DNA from: Zea mays
Taxonomy: Eukaryota > Streptophyta > Magnoliopsida > Poales > Poaceae
Assembly: GCF_902167145.1 (NCBI RefSeq)
Contig: NC_050097.1
Span: 116,593,982 to 116,657,981, forward strand
Direction: 5' to 3'
DNA length: 64,000 nt
Under the pieces are notes generated by a model, which was given only the letters and a program-made list of their open reading frames with translations, searched no databases and was not told the origin of the DNA. How positions within the stretch are numbered: position 1 is the stretch's first letter; every line of letters starts with the position of its first letter. Below, piece after piece: positions 54,460-64,000 of this stretch. The position numbers were made by a program, and so were the translations under genes.

Positions 54460-57400
54460 TCAGCTATACTGTTGGTAGGTTTTGAAGAATAATGAGCTGC
54501 AATATAGGCATGCAAAGACTGCAACTCCAGCAATAAAATTTTGATATAGACACTTGTTGTCCCTGGTGGGGATAAATGCCTCTTTCAGTACGTTTGTGAG
54601 CTTAAACACCCGGAATGATACCTGCAGCACAAGTCATGAAGTGAGTATCTTTTCATAATCCAGTCGACAGAAAAGTCAATTCGAAGCTGGAGCTTACCGA
54701 CAGAAATATCGTCGTAGTAAGCAAAAAGTTAAGCATCGGATAATCTGGTAAGAAAGATAGAAGCAACTTTGGCTGTCCGTTCGGAATACTAGACCTGTAA
54801 AAGAAACCACAGCTTGGTTGGTGCAAGAAACTGAAACTGCGCAGCAGAAGCTCAAAAAACATTTCAACATTTTTCTTTCAGAGATTCAGTTTAATGAACT
54901 CCTGCTTTGCTGCCAGGAGTAGCTCAGGATGGTTGTGTCATCATGATGTAATTGTTTTGATTTTCAATAAAACCTTTCTTTATATAAAAAAAGCTGGGTC
55001 CGGCACTTACCTGAGCCAAATGTGAAACTGAGAAATATAACTCTCCATTGTAATTTTGCCAAGCCAACTATAAAAGGACAAATCGGTAAAAAATATATTT
55101 TTAACCAGCCTAGAATGGTACCGATAGATATATACGTCAAATTTCAAGTTTTGATCGCTCTTGATACCTTTCCAATGGCCATAAAAAAAGAATTAAATAC
55201 TTACACAAAAAGAGACAAATGGGTACTCCTCAACTGTTGGGTGCAATTGCGTAGGCAGACATAGATACTGTAAGAAACATATGGATCAGCTACAATGATA
55301 AGTTCTTTTGGGGGGTGATAACAGTTTGTTATGCATACGTTATTGGAATCCACGACGTGTAGGGATGGTACTTGTTATATGTATGTTTGTCCAGCTTGTA
55401 GATATATTCGTACCACAGATAGCCGGCCTAGAAGAATGAACAGAAAATTGTAGTTAATCATTTCCTTAAACTCATCCTAGTCAGTGCATCAACACTGGCA
55501 AGAGAAGATCATGGAACTTACCATTAAGGAAGCTGTAACAATGGTTCCCTTGATTAACACTCTCACCTTAGTCTCAGATTCTTCCAGCTTTTCCATCCAT
55601 CTTTCAACCTTGTTGTCAGGATAGAAGGCATGCATGTTTAGATCAACATAAGGAGGAAACACTTAACACACTCCATGAATGTCAGTTCTCTTTAGAACAC
55701 TTACGTTGGGGTGAAAGTAAGCATAAATCATTCCAATGATCCATATGTAACGATCAAGGCCAGAGCGGAAGCGCCATTCGTGTAACAGGGGTAAGTTCAT
55801 CTTAGAAGGCTCTGGGTTTTTGTAACCTGAACAAAAAAGATCATTTGTTTCCAATCTTCAACTCTTGATCCATGATTTAAAATGGCAATGGGATGCGTAG
55901 ATATATACCTTACCTAGCAGAAACGTAAATGGTGCCCAGAAAATTTCAAACACACCAGGAATTTCCCATATCAGAATGACAGTCAAGAGGCAGCCTGCGA
56001 TCTTAATGGCCATGACTGATGGGATCTCATTGTACTTGTTGAGAACAAACAGTGATCCATACACCATAAGAGTGAACAGGGTATGCATCGGAGCGATATA
56101 GTACAACATGTAGTCATTGTCAAGGACCATGCAACAGGACATGGCAAAGAAATTTACCCTCCACATCATCTGTGTTAGAAATAAAGTTGCCGTCGATGAT
56201 GTTCGGAATTTTAGAGAACTAAAAAATTTGAGGTCGAAGTCCAACGGGTGGGTACCTGAGCAAATCTTGCGATACTGAAATCTTTCTTCTTGTAGTAGTA
56301 TGAGAAATTCCCAAATCCAGTCATCCAGACATAGCAAGCAATGAACACACGGATTGCATTGTATATTTCCGAGGCAGCGAAATAGTGGTACATCAGAAAC
56401 AAGACCTGGAATTGCATATTAAAATGCATTGGGCATTTCAACACAATCAAGAGCCTCTCCAAACTCCGGTGATATAGATAGCTAAAAAACCACATTGCCA
56501 AGGAGAACTAAAGAAGTGATTGATGTAATATCACCAACCTGCATCCACCCTCTCCATTCATCAGTTTGGTTGCGATTAAGATAGAAAACGGTCTTTCCTG
56601 AAACTACTGAATTTTCAGGGTGCTTCTTGAGTGAGGTAATCGTTGATGCGACGACAAGAAGAATGTAAAGAAACAGAAACATGTCGCGGTTGTAGTTCTG
56701 TCGAAAACAAAACAGGCCACAGTAGATTAGGAAACTTGACAGTCTTTAATTAGGAATCTGAAACATTCTATAACCACATTTAACCAAATGATGAATATCT
56801 GAAGCATAGCAAGGCCACAATTTCACAGGAACGTCTTCAGTCTCACCTTCTTGCTCTCTGCAAATATGTTGGTCCGATCACAGGTGTAAAAGTAAACAAG
56901 AATAATGCCGAATTCAGCTCTGCAAATAACCCAGGGACCATGAGTCGCCACGTATATATAGCCACAGCTGCTAGAACAGACACGTGCCATCATTAATCCA
57001 ACGATCAAGCTTACATGGCTCTCAGTGTGGCGCGGTTTCCAACAAGAAAGGACTCGTCCAACGTAATAAACCTACAAGTGACAAGCCACAGGGACATCAA
57101 ACTGTGTGTGCTGCATTATATAATTGTGATGGGTTACTGTATCATCAATAATCTAGTCCGCTACCGTATTAATTTGGCTCTGGCAGACATGTTGGGTGCC
57201 TTTGTCGATGGCGGTTTAGATTCACCTTCTTCAAGTAGGACCGCCCTGTCATTTTCTTTGATGGTTTTATCGCCGACGTGAACATCCGAGTGGCTGCAGA
57301 TGACGAAACAACAGTCAGCAGCAAAGTTAGGGCACCTGTTCTTCTTCATCTTGTTTGTGATGCAACTACTGTAGGATCTGAACAAAAGTTAACAGTACAC

Positions 57401-57719
57401 AGCTACTAATCGACGGATCCTTTTTGATTGAAGAGAGATACTGATCCAGATCTCCAGTCCCAATTCAATTCCCAAACAAAGCTGAGTCAAAACCAGGGGC
57501 TTCTGCAGAGATAAGCTTAATTACACTTTTTCATGAGACGATGATGCCCTGTATCCCAGGAATTCAGAGTAGATCCACGCGGCGAGGACAGAGGAAAGAC
57601 CCAGCAGAAACGGCACCTGCAAGAAACTAGGAAAACTATGAGTGCTGTGAACCTAGCAATTAGATAGATAACCAAAAGCATCGAACAAGTAAAAAAAAAA
57701 AAATTACCAGAAAGGCCAT
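54460..57719 (-). CDS. RWA: REDUCED WALL ACETYLATION (RWA)-like polysaccharide O-acetylation membrane protein, 15 exons
   Basis: Coding exons (minus): 57719-57708, 57616-57525, 57293-57165, 57071-57015, 56919-56847, 56697-56539, 56405-56256, 56169-55914, 55826-55705, 55608-55522, 55427-55339, 55267-55205, 55067-55011, 54794-54698, 54621-54460. All introns are GT-AG and phases agree; the total is 1605 nt, 534 residues plus stop, near the usual RWA length. Diagnostic strings: [57 protein letters not shown], [56 protein letters not shown]. Many hydrophobic segments fit a polytopic Golgi protein of the Cas1 family that supplies acetyl groups for xylan and other wall polymers. The first exon encodes only MAFL, a shorter N terminus than relatives. 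No disabling mutation is seen in this model. Confidence 0.9.
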
Positions 57720-57901
57720 CCTTCCTAACTCGTCGACCTTTGTGCTGCCTGAGTGCCTGGTATGCACACAGCTTTTAAATAGGAGATTGTTCCAAGGAAG
57801 CAGTCATCAGTATCTATCTATCAATGGTGTTTGATGTGTGGCACACCCTTGGTAGAAGGCAAGACTAGGCAGCACCGCAGCACAAGCTAGAGACGCAACT
57901 G

Positions 57902-57918
57902 ATTTATATTTATATTCA
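57902..57918 (-). promoter_or_regulatory. Possible TATA box of the RWA gene
   Basis: The minus strand reads AATATAAATATAAATC about 185 bp upstream of the ATG, compatible with a 5' untranslated region of about 150 bp. The interval 57720-58459 otherwise holds no gene. Confidence 0.45.
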
Positions 57919-58465
57919 ACAGGCAGGCAGGCACCACGCCTGAAATTGCTAGGAGGCTGACGGAGTCAGTTGCATTGACTAATGAGCCATGACTAATTCT
58001 CAAATAAAGAGACAGAGACAGGCACATGCTTAATGGCTAGCGTTGCAGTCTCTGGTCTGTGTTCAACCATTGGCATTGAGAGAACATTTTACTAGAGGCT
58101 GGGAAGCTCAGGTCCGTCCTGCTGCCTGCCCACGCGGCCATACGCACGGCAGCCAGAAACAAAAGCCCAAGTCCTGTACCCCAAACGTGCGATTTGCCAA
58201 GGCTGCTGGCCTGTCTACCATTACATTTTTAACCAATATTGTCATGACATTCTGACAGTTAAATCCACATTGTTACAGCTTTTTAAGTGGCAAAACAGAA
58301 ACAGAGACTTCCTTGCAGACTACAAAGTAAAGTATCCTTGTGCCACAACTACTGAAGAAACAGAAACAACATCACCAATGTGGCAACCACAAGCTAAACT
58401 GTATTGAACCAATCTGCTGTTTACAGGGGTGAGGGTCGTGGGTATTTATACATCCGCGATGTCAT

Positions 58466-58585
58466 TTCCTTTGATGGTTTTATTGCCAATGTGAACATCC
58501 GAGTGGCTGCAGATAACCAAACAACAATCAACAACAAAGTTAGGGCATCTGTTCATCTCGTTTGTGATGCAAATGTGGGAAATGC
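58466..58585 (-). pseudogene. Duplicated fragment of RWA exon 3 and intron 2
   Basis: TTTGATGGTTTTATTGCC, GTGAACATCCGAGTGGCTGCAGAT and CAAAGTTAGGGCATCTGTTC match 57258-57370 at roughly 85-90% by eye, same orientation. On the minus strand it covers intron 2, the acceptor (CTGCAG) and the first 17 codons of exon 3 (HSDVHIGNKTIKGND), then diverges. It stops about 12 bp before the start of element D. Confidence 0.8.
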
Positions 58586-59062
58586 TGACTAGGGATGTGT
58601 CGGTGTTTGGAGCCCGACCGCACACCTAGGGTTACCCCTCGCGGTGCTTTTGGGTAGGACGGTGTTGTTGATTGCAACTCAATGGTTCGTGCGGGATGCA
58701 CGAGAGATGACAGGCAATTTTCTACAGGTTCGAGCCGTTTGGAGAGGCGTAATACCCTACTTCCTGGTGTGGATCTTTATATGGGGGTTACAAGATGAGT
58801 CTCCAGAATGGAGAGAAACTAGTGAAATGGGTTGGTGATCGATCATAAAATGATGGGATACCCCCTAGGCCTTATATATTCGACCGTGGGACACTACATA
58901 CATATGTGATGATGATATATTATTAAACAATAGTGAACCGACTAAACTGATCTTCCTATAATCTTGCCGACTTATCCCTAATCCGCCTCGATATTCAAGG
59001 GAGCTGCATGCGGGAAAGTCGGGTGGGCGCTGTGGATAGCGCTTAAGTAAAAACAGTCTTCT

Positions 59063-59420
59063 CAAAGGTCTTCATTTGATGCTTTGGAAATCAGCGTCTT
59101 GTCGTCATATCATACATTAGAAGTCAGTATTTCATCTTCTGGGATTAAAAATCTATTGGGTGCACCGAGGTGTAGCCCCCGAGCTTTAAGCGGATTTTTG
59201 AAAATAATTCATTCAAAGATCTTCATCTTATGTTTTAGAAATCAGCATTCTGTCATCATCTTATGTCTTAGAAATCAGTATTTTGTCTTCTGGGATTAAA
59301 AATCTATTGGGTGCACCGGGTGTAGCCCCCAAGCTTTGAGTGGATTTTTAAAAACAATCCACTCAAAGGTCTTCATCTTATGATTTAGAAATCAGCATTC
59401 TGTCATCATCTCACGCTCTT
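59063..59420. repeat. 150-bp tandem repeat near the D LTR border
   Basis: The unit CAAAGGTCTTCAT..TTAGAAATCAGC starts at 59063, 59214 and 59364, about 2.4 copies with a period of 150-151. Each full unit contains GGGATTAAAAATCTATTGGGTGCACC and a GTAGCCCCC(G/A)AGC polypurine-tract-like segment. Confidence 0.85.
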
Positions 59421-59935
59421 GCGAATTCAAACAATGTTATCTATCCATGCCTTGTTAGGTCTGAAATTTATTTGATCAGTGACAGATTGGACGTTTGGTA
59501 GATGACTCTTGGCTGGACATCACCCCGCTCTGTGCTTCAATGCCTCTGCTGATTAGACTTGCAGTTTAGTAGCTATATTTAGATTTCCTCCGATCTCTGC
59601 CGATCTCCTCCTTTTGTCGTAATACATTCATTGCGTATAGTGTATGGATATGACTTCTTCAGAAAATCTTTTGAAAATTCCTGGCTACACCCCAATGGGT
59701 GTGACCAAGAGGTGTCTTGGTGCGCAAAGCGTTTAGCACACTGTCCTGAAGTAGTAACTTGATGTGACCGTGTAGTGTAATCATATCGCCCGAGCAGTTG
59801 ACCTTGGTACAAACGGTGCCGTGTTATGCGAAGCGGCGCCTATTGCCTGACTCATTTTCAGGCAGCTTGAATTGCTTATTGAATGCTTGTGGATGTTCGG
59901 CGAGTGTAGTAGGAAGTGGACAGTCACTCCCGGCC

Positions 59936-59945
59936 TTTATAAATA
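59936..59945 (+). promoter_or_regulatory. TATA box for the first D accessory ORF
   Basis: CTTTATAAAT lies about 90 bp upstream of the ATG at 60029 on the plus strand, a normal spacing for a short leader. Confidence 0.55.
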
Positions 59946-60028
59946 ACCTGCTTGTGCCGTTGTTATCTTCACTCATCCTCCGATCATCTGCTGCTTTCTT
60001 CTGCCTTTCTCTACTTCTCCAACTGACC

Positions 60029-60504
60029 ATGGGCAGAGGCAAGAGAGGTCGAGGCCTGCCTCGCCACGCTGGCGACAAGTGGAAACGCGCCCCAAGTCCT
60101 CTCTCGGAGGACTTCGGCGATTCGGAGTACTCGGAGGAAGTTTCCTCCAGGTCTGAAGGATCGCCGACTCCCGGGGGTTGGCCGTTGAGGTCTGGACGTA
60201 CATTCGTTCCGTCAAGCGCGCCAGGCTCGAAGGATCGGATGAGTCGGAGGTCTCATCGGATGAGGAGAACTCCTCTGGCTTGTCTGAGGAGCGGAGCGGC
60301 GATGACAGCGATGATGAGGGCAGTGGCAGCGGTGACGACAGCGATGGAGGTGATGGCGGCGACGGCGGCGATGACGGCGGCAGGGGCGACGGTGGCAACA
60401 GTGCCATCAAGGGCGACGACGGCGACAACGGTAGCAAGGGTGACGGCGGCAGCGACAGCAGCAAGGGCGACGGCAAGGCCAGTGGCAAAGCGCCACTGGT
60501 CTGA
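60029..60504 (+). pseudogene. D first accessory ORF, H4-tail-like start and acidic repeat tail, frameshifted
   Basis: The ATG at 60029 gives MGRGKRGRGLPRHAGDKWKR, then Ser/Glu-rich sequence (SPLSEDFGDSEYSEE). Near 60180 the sensible frame changes by one base and continues as an acidic Gly/Asp/Ser repeat region (SDESEVSSDEENSSG, then GDGGDGGDDGG units) ending at 60504. In the original frame the same bases give a low-complexity Ala/Met/Thr run. No known domain. The N-terminal GRGK.GRGL resembles the histone H4 tail (GRGKGGKGL). An acidic, repeat-rich tail is common in histone-binding and chaperone proteins, but this is only a composition argument. Confidence 0.55.
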
Positions 60505-60570
60505 ATATTATTATAGATAGTTAGTAGTAGTAGTGGTAGTAGTAGTAGTAGATAAATATAGTGGTAGCTA

Positions 60571-60650
60571 GTAGTGTAATGTAATGTAAGTAGTAAAGTA
60601 GTGTAATGTAATGTAGGTAGTAAAGTAGTGTAATGTAATGTAGTAAAAAG
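60571..60650. repeat. 27-bp minisatellite
   Basis: GTAGTGTAATGTAATGTARGTAGTAAA begins at 60571, 60598 and 60625, three copies, in the spacer between the two D accessory ORFs and preceded by a (GTA)n tract near 60520-60551. Confidence 0.9.
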
Positions 60651-60894
60651 GGTGGAAGAAAGCCGACTCATAATGAGTCGGCTTTTGAGTTTGTGTAAAC
60701 CCCCTCAAATATGAATCCAGAATTAGTTGCTTCAAATATTCGCTGTTTTGCTGCTTTTCTGCTTGCTCGTTTGAAAGTTTGTCCATGTGCCTGATTCAGT
60801 CAGCATTTTAGAGTTAACTACTGAGTAATGCCTGAGGTTTTGCTTTTCCGAGTAGTGACCTGGCACTTTAGAAATAGTGTCCGACCCATGAAAC

Positions 60895-60906
60895 CCCATT
60901 TATACT
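60895..60906 (+). promoter_or_regulatory. TATA-like element before the second D accessory ORF
   Basis: CCATTTATACTC about 120 bp upstream of the ATG at 61018. A weak TATA match (TTATAC), supported mainly by spacing. Confidence 0.4.
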
Positions 60907-61017
60907 CGCGCCGACGTGCTTTTTTGATTTCTGAGCCCTAACTTCACTTTTTGCCTTCGAACCATTCCTCTGCTTCCCTGAAATTTTGAGCCTGCTCGTT
61001 CCGCCGGAAAGATCGCG

Positions 61018-63169
61018 ATGGCCCCAAAACGGAAGAGGCAGAGCACCGCTACTACAATCATCCCGCCCATCGACCCCAACAGTCAGCTTCCATTCGCTGG
61101 TAACCATATGTCTATCCTTTCTGAATCCGACCTTCTTCATCTTGTTGAGGTTGGGGTTTTGCTTCCAAAGGAGCTCTGTTCTTGGAGGATTTGTCGTGGT
61201 GTCACCGTTCCAACAGAGGATACTCATGAATCTGTCATTTACGTTCCTTTTCTCATTCACGGGCTTGCTCTGTTCTTGGAGTTGAACCTGACGCATCTAA
61301 ACCCTAATTCCATTCTGCAAGTTTCCATTTTCGTACATCTGTGTGAGGCCTTTCTCGGGATCCTCCCCCACTTCGGTCTTTGGAAATATCTTTATCATTG
61401 CCGGCCCGGGATGGCTGGGGGACAGCACCAGCTTGTTGGCGGCGCAAGTCTAGAGCTTCACCGGGGGAGGAAAACAGAGTACCTTGACATTCCTCTCAAG
61501 GACAGTATCAAGGGGTGGCGCCTTGAGTGGTTCATTGTGGAAAACCACTGCAAATCTCTCCCCTCTCGGTCGGGGAGGCAACCAGACGTTCACACACCTA
61601 GCTAGATAGAATCTCCGACCTCTTCGAACATAACAGAGGCCAAAGTACTGCTTCCTGAGATCTGCTCACTGAAGGATGGGGGTCTAACTACTGAAGCTGT
61701 GGTTGCTGATTTCGTTTTCAAGAACATCCAACCCTTGAAGGACAGGGTTTACCCCGCTTACTTGTATAGCGGCGTCAACGACTCTACCCAGGTCACGAAC
61801 ATAAGGATTCCCACTGAAGATTTGCTGAGTCGACTGGACATGATCTTGAGGGGCAGAGTCTCAAATGCTGGTGCTCCTGTGGCCTATTCTGCATGGAACC
61901 TGCCGCCACTTAGGCCATTCTCTGAGTTTGTCTCCAATCCTCCTGCTCGTGACGGTAGCCTAGGTCACAAAGTGCGACCCTCTCCTGAGGATATTGAGGC
62001 TTTGATTGCTCCACTTTGGAGTCTTCCCAAGGATGAGAGGCAGACTCACTTTGAGATGCCAGCCAGCATTGACGATGCTGAGATGGACGTCATGCTTAGC
62101 CTGCTGGCCGGGAATCTTCCGACTCTACCCGAACCGAGCCGATGGCCATCACAACTGGGCAAGAATTTGGTGAAGAGGTGGAGACTTGAAAATCCGAAGG
62201 TGCCCGCCCAAAGCGTTCACGCCGAGTGAACCGCCCGGCTACACCTGTTGAGGAGAAGAGGAAGAAGAGGCGACTTCAGTGACTGTCGTGCTTGGATCAG
62301 GATGCCCTCCCTTTTGTACCGATTCCTGATGATGTCCCGGCAGGGGCCATTCCTGAGGTTGATGCCAAAGGCTGTGATCATGCGCAGGCTACTGGCGGCA
62401 TGCTTGATGAGGATGAAGAGGAGGAATAAGAAGAAGTCCCGCTGATTTGCAAGAACAGCCGACACTATAGAAGCAGTGAGGGGGGGGGGGTAGTGATATC
62501 CCCTCTCCAGCTCTGTCGGCACTTATCAGTCTTCAGGGACTTTCAATATCGGATTTTGATCAAGCACTGGAGGATATCATTCCTAAAGACATGCTATCAG
62601 AGCCTCCTAAAGATGATATCCCGGCCGTCTGTTTAGAGGTCCCAGATGGTGGGCTTTCGTTGCTTGATTCTGCCGAGCAAGAGGTAACCCGAGTGGTGTC
62701 CCATGAATCGTCGACCTTGGAGGGCAGTCTTCCATGCAGAAACACTCATCTGAGTCACCCGACTCCCATGGAGATGGCTGAGGGGCCTTCAGCCTTAGAA
62801 GTGGCTACAGCAGAAGACCCAGCCCCGAGGGTGTTGCTGGTAGCGATCCAGCTCTTATGGATAGTGCAAACTACAACCCAACCCCGAGGATGTTCAGGTG
62901 TGCTCTCTTTCCAATGCCTCCACGGATGTCCACATCGGGTCATCCCCACTTCGGTCCGATGGGGCGACGGTAGCACGTTCTTCTACTGCTTTAACTGGAC
63001 AAGTCGCCTTAGAGGTCAGCGAGCTAGACGCAAGGAGCCTACTGTCTGCTGGTGGGGCTGAGGTCACCCTAGATATGCCCTTCAGATTGTTCCTGCTGAT
63101 CTTCCCTAGTCAATCCATGCTTCAGCTCCTCCTGTCCTGGGTCTCCTACTGTTCCTTTCCAATCTCCAG
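61018..63169 (+). pseudogene. D second accessory ORF: PF04195-like 'gypsy type' domain protein
   Basis: MAPKRKRQSTATT at 61018, basic N terminus. A domain at about residues 25-190 has IYVPFLIHGLALFLELNLTHL, the LNPNSILQVSIFVHLCEAFLG string, PHFGLWKYLYHCRPGMAGG and GWRLEWFIVENHC, matching the plant family 'putative gypsy type transposon' (PF04195). A TAG at 61603-61605 breaks the frame, which resumes in phase to 62229 (DFVFKNIQPLKDRVYPAYLYSG, RPSPEDIEALIAPLWSLPKDERQ). Beyond 62229 an acidic, frame-shifting region reaches 63169, where a CAG/GTGAGT donor starts an intron. The same domain is present in the antisense ORF of A, so this is a family-level feature of these elements. Confidence 0.7.
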
Positions 63170-63244
63170 GTGAGTCAGTCTTTTGTTCTATATTGTTCGT
63201 ACTAGCGAATTATCTTTCTTCTTCTTATTTGTCTATGATCACAG

Positions 63245-64000
63245 GATTTTGTTGATGGAGTATCTGCCCAGTTGAGGTCTTGCGGCGCTGCTGTTCCTGA
63301 ACAAGCTCTATCTCTGATGCAGTGGAATCCTTTGCTGCTCCAGAAACAAATAGATGATTTGAAGACGTCGAATGCTGGTTAGTGAGCTTACAATTTATCT
63401 AGCTTCTTTGATTGATCAACTTATCTTTAACCAGATATTCTCTTTCAGCTGCATTATCAGATATGGCTCAACGATGCTCTAACCTTGAGGAAACGTATTC
63501 TTAGAGTCAGACTGACTTGGCCCAGACTTCTGCCTTTCTGGACAGTGCACGCTCTCTGAATTCCTCTCTTAATGCCCAACTTGACTATGAAAAGATGGTG
63601 CACGAGGTAAACTTCCCTGGCTGACCCTGCTATGTCATTATTGCCTTGGTGCTGAATGTTGTTCTCTGCTTGTAGGAGGAGAAACGAGCACTTGTTGCCT
63701 CTCGTGACAATCTAGACAGGCTATACCGTGATGCCAGTAACTCCTTGACTATCCTGGAGAGGAGCCACCACTTCACCATGTCTGACCTAGATCATCAACG
63801 CCATGACCTGCAGGCATCCCAAGATGAAGTTCTGCGACTTGGCCGACTGCTGATGACCAAGGACTCCACCATCAAGGATCCGCGCGCTTCCAAGAAGCTT
63901 GTCACGCAGGAACTAGAGGCTACTCAACTGACTGTTAAAACCTTAGAGGACAGTTGCGCCGTCTTGAAGGCCCAGTGCGACAAAGCTATGGATAAAGCCA
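63245..64000 (+). pseudogene. D second accessory gene, spliced coiled-coil part
   Basis: Three exons with good GT-AG borders: 63245-63377 (DFVDGVSAQLRSCGAA), 63449-63606 (ends MVHE) and 63676 to beyond 64000 (starts EEKRALVASRDNLDRL). Introns are 63170-63244, 63378-63448 and 63607-63675. The last exon has a long heptad pattern (RLYRDASNSLTILERSHH, QELEATQLTVKTLEDSC), a coiled coil comparable to the C-terminal part of the antisense ORF in A. A TAG inside the middle exon (TYS-stop-SQTDLAQ, near 63505) disables this copy. Confidence 0.7.

Larger units (their letters stand above)
58598..64000 (-). mobile_element. D: Tat-type Gypsy element, 3' half, minus strand (continues beyond window)
   Basis: Begins with an LTR end TGTCGGTGTTTGGAGCCCGACC at 58598 and contains the accessory ORFs typical of Tat-lineage elements on the plus strand, that is, antisense to its pol, which would lie beyond 64000. 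The LTR's inner border is not resolved; GGTGTAGCCCCCGAGC near 59170 is the reverse of a Tat-type polypurine tract and may mark it. Pol is not in the window, so orientation is inferred from the accessory ORFs. Confidence 0.7.

Noticed and set aside
60029..60520. Ala/Met/Thr-rich continuation of the first D accessory ORF
   Set aside because: The alternative frame gives an acidic Gly/Asp/Ser repeat typical of a real low-complexity tail; the Ala/Met/Thr reading is a frameshift product.

Overview
The window looks like nuclear DNA of maize (Zea mays) or a very close grass. Most of it is nested LTR retrotransposons. Two belong to the Sirevirus branch of Ty1/Copia and carry the CACCGGACWGTCCGGTG LTR palindromes that I associate with maize Opie/Ji-type families. 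Three are plant-type Ty3/Gypsy lineages, and a sixth Gypsy element runs off the right edge. MITEs, a hAT end, a LINE remnant and a probable gene-capturing transposon fill the gaps. All functional assignments come from reading the sequence and recalling protein families; no database search was run.

Layout, left to right. 1-641: end of a hAT-like DNA transposon. 642-13870: old decayed Ty3/Gypsy element (called G0), split by a 9.0 kb minus-strand Sirevirus (S1, 1613-10615). 14059-14416: Tourist-like MITE. 14457-15053: single-exon membrane-protein gene (minus strand). 15578-46198: a second MITE of the same type, split by one 30 kb insertion complex. That complex is a Tat-type Gypsy element (A, 15716-45970). 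Element A was itself hit by a young chromovirus (B, 23339-35128, minus) inside its antisense accessory ORF, and by a second Sirevirus (C, 36579-45472, plus) inside its 3' LTR. 46202-50642: old chromovirus-type LTR sequence holding a probable Helitron or Pack-type insertion with a captured PP2C fragment. 50660-51330: LINE remnant. 51873-52781: legume-lectin-domain gene (plus). 53150-53970: MITE cluster. 54460-57719: apparently complete 15-exon REDUCED WALL ACETYLATION (RWA/Cas1-type) gene (minus). 58466-58585: duplicated piece of that gene. 58598-64000: the 3' half of another Tat-type element (D), read from its 3' LTR inward, with its accessory ORFs on the plus strand.

The ordinary cellular genes (4-TM protein, lectin-domain protein, RWA) form small islands and show no sign of acting in one pathway. 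The RWA protein would act in Golgi cell-wall polysaccharide acetylation; the lectin-domain protein is predicted to be secreted or on the cell surface.

Most interesting are the retroelement accessory genes. Chromovirus B has an uninterrupted 1527-codon gag-pol with a C-terminal chromodomain-like region, nearly identical LTRs, and an additional uninterrupted 337-codon ORF between its 5' LTR and gag. That extra protein starts with a sequence resembling the histone H3 tail around Lys9 and has a region that could be a double-stranded-RNA-binding fold. The antisense ORF of A also starts with an H3-like string, and the first plus-strand ORF of D starts with a histone H4-like string. Both antisense ORFs have a TATA box upstream. 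Three histone-tail-like N termini in unrelated accessory ORFs is the observation I would test first.
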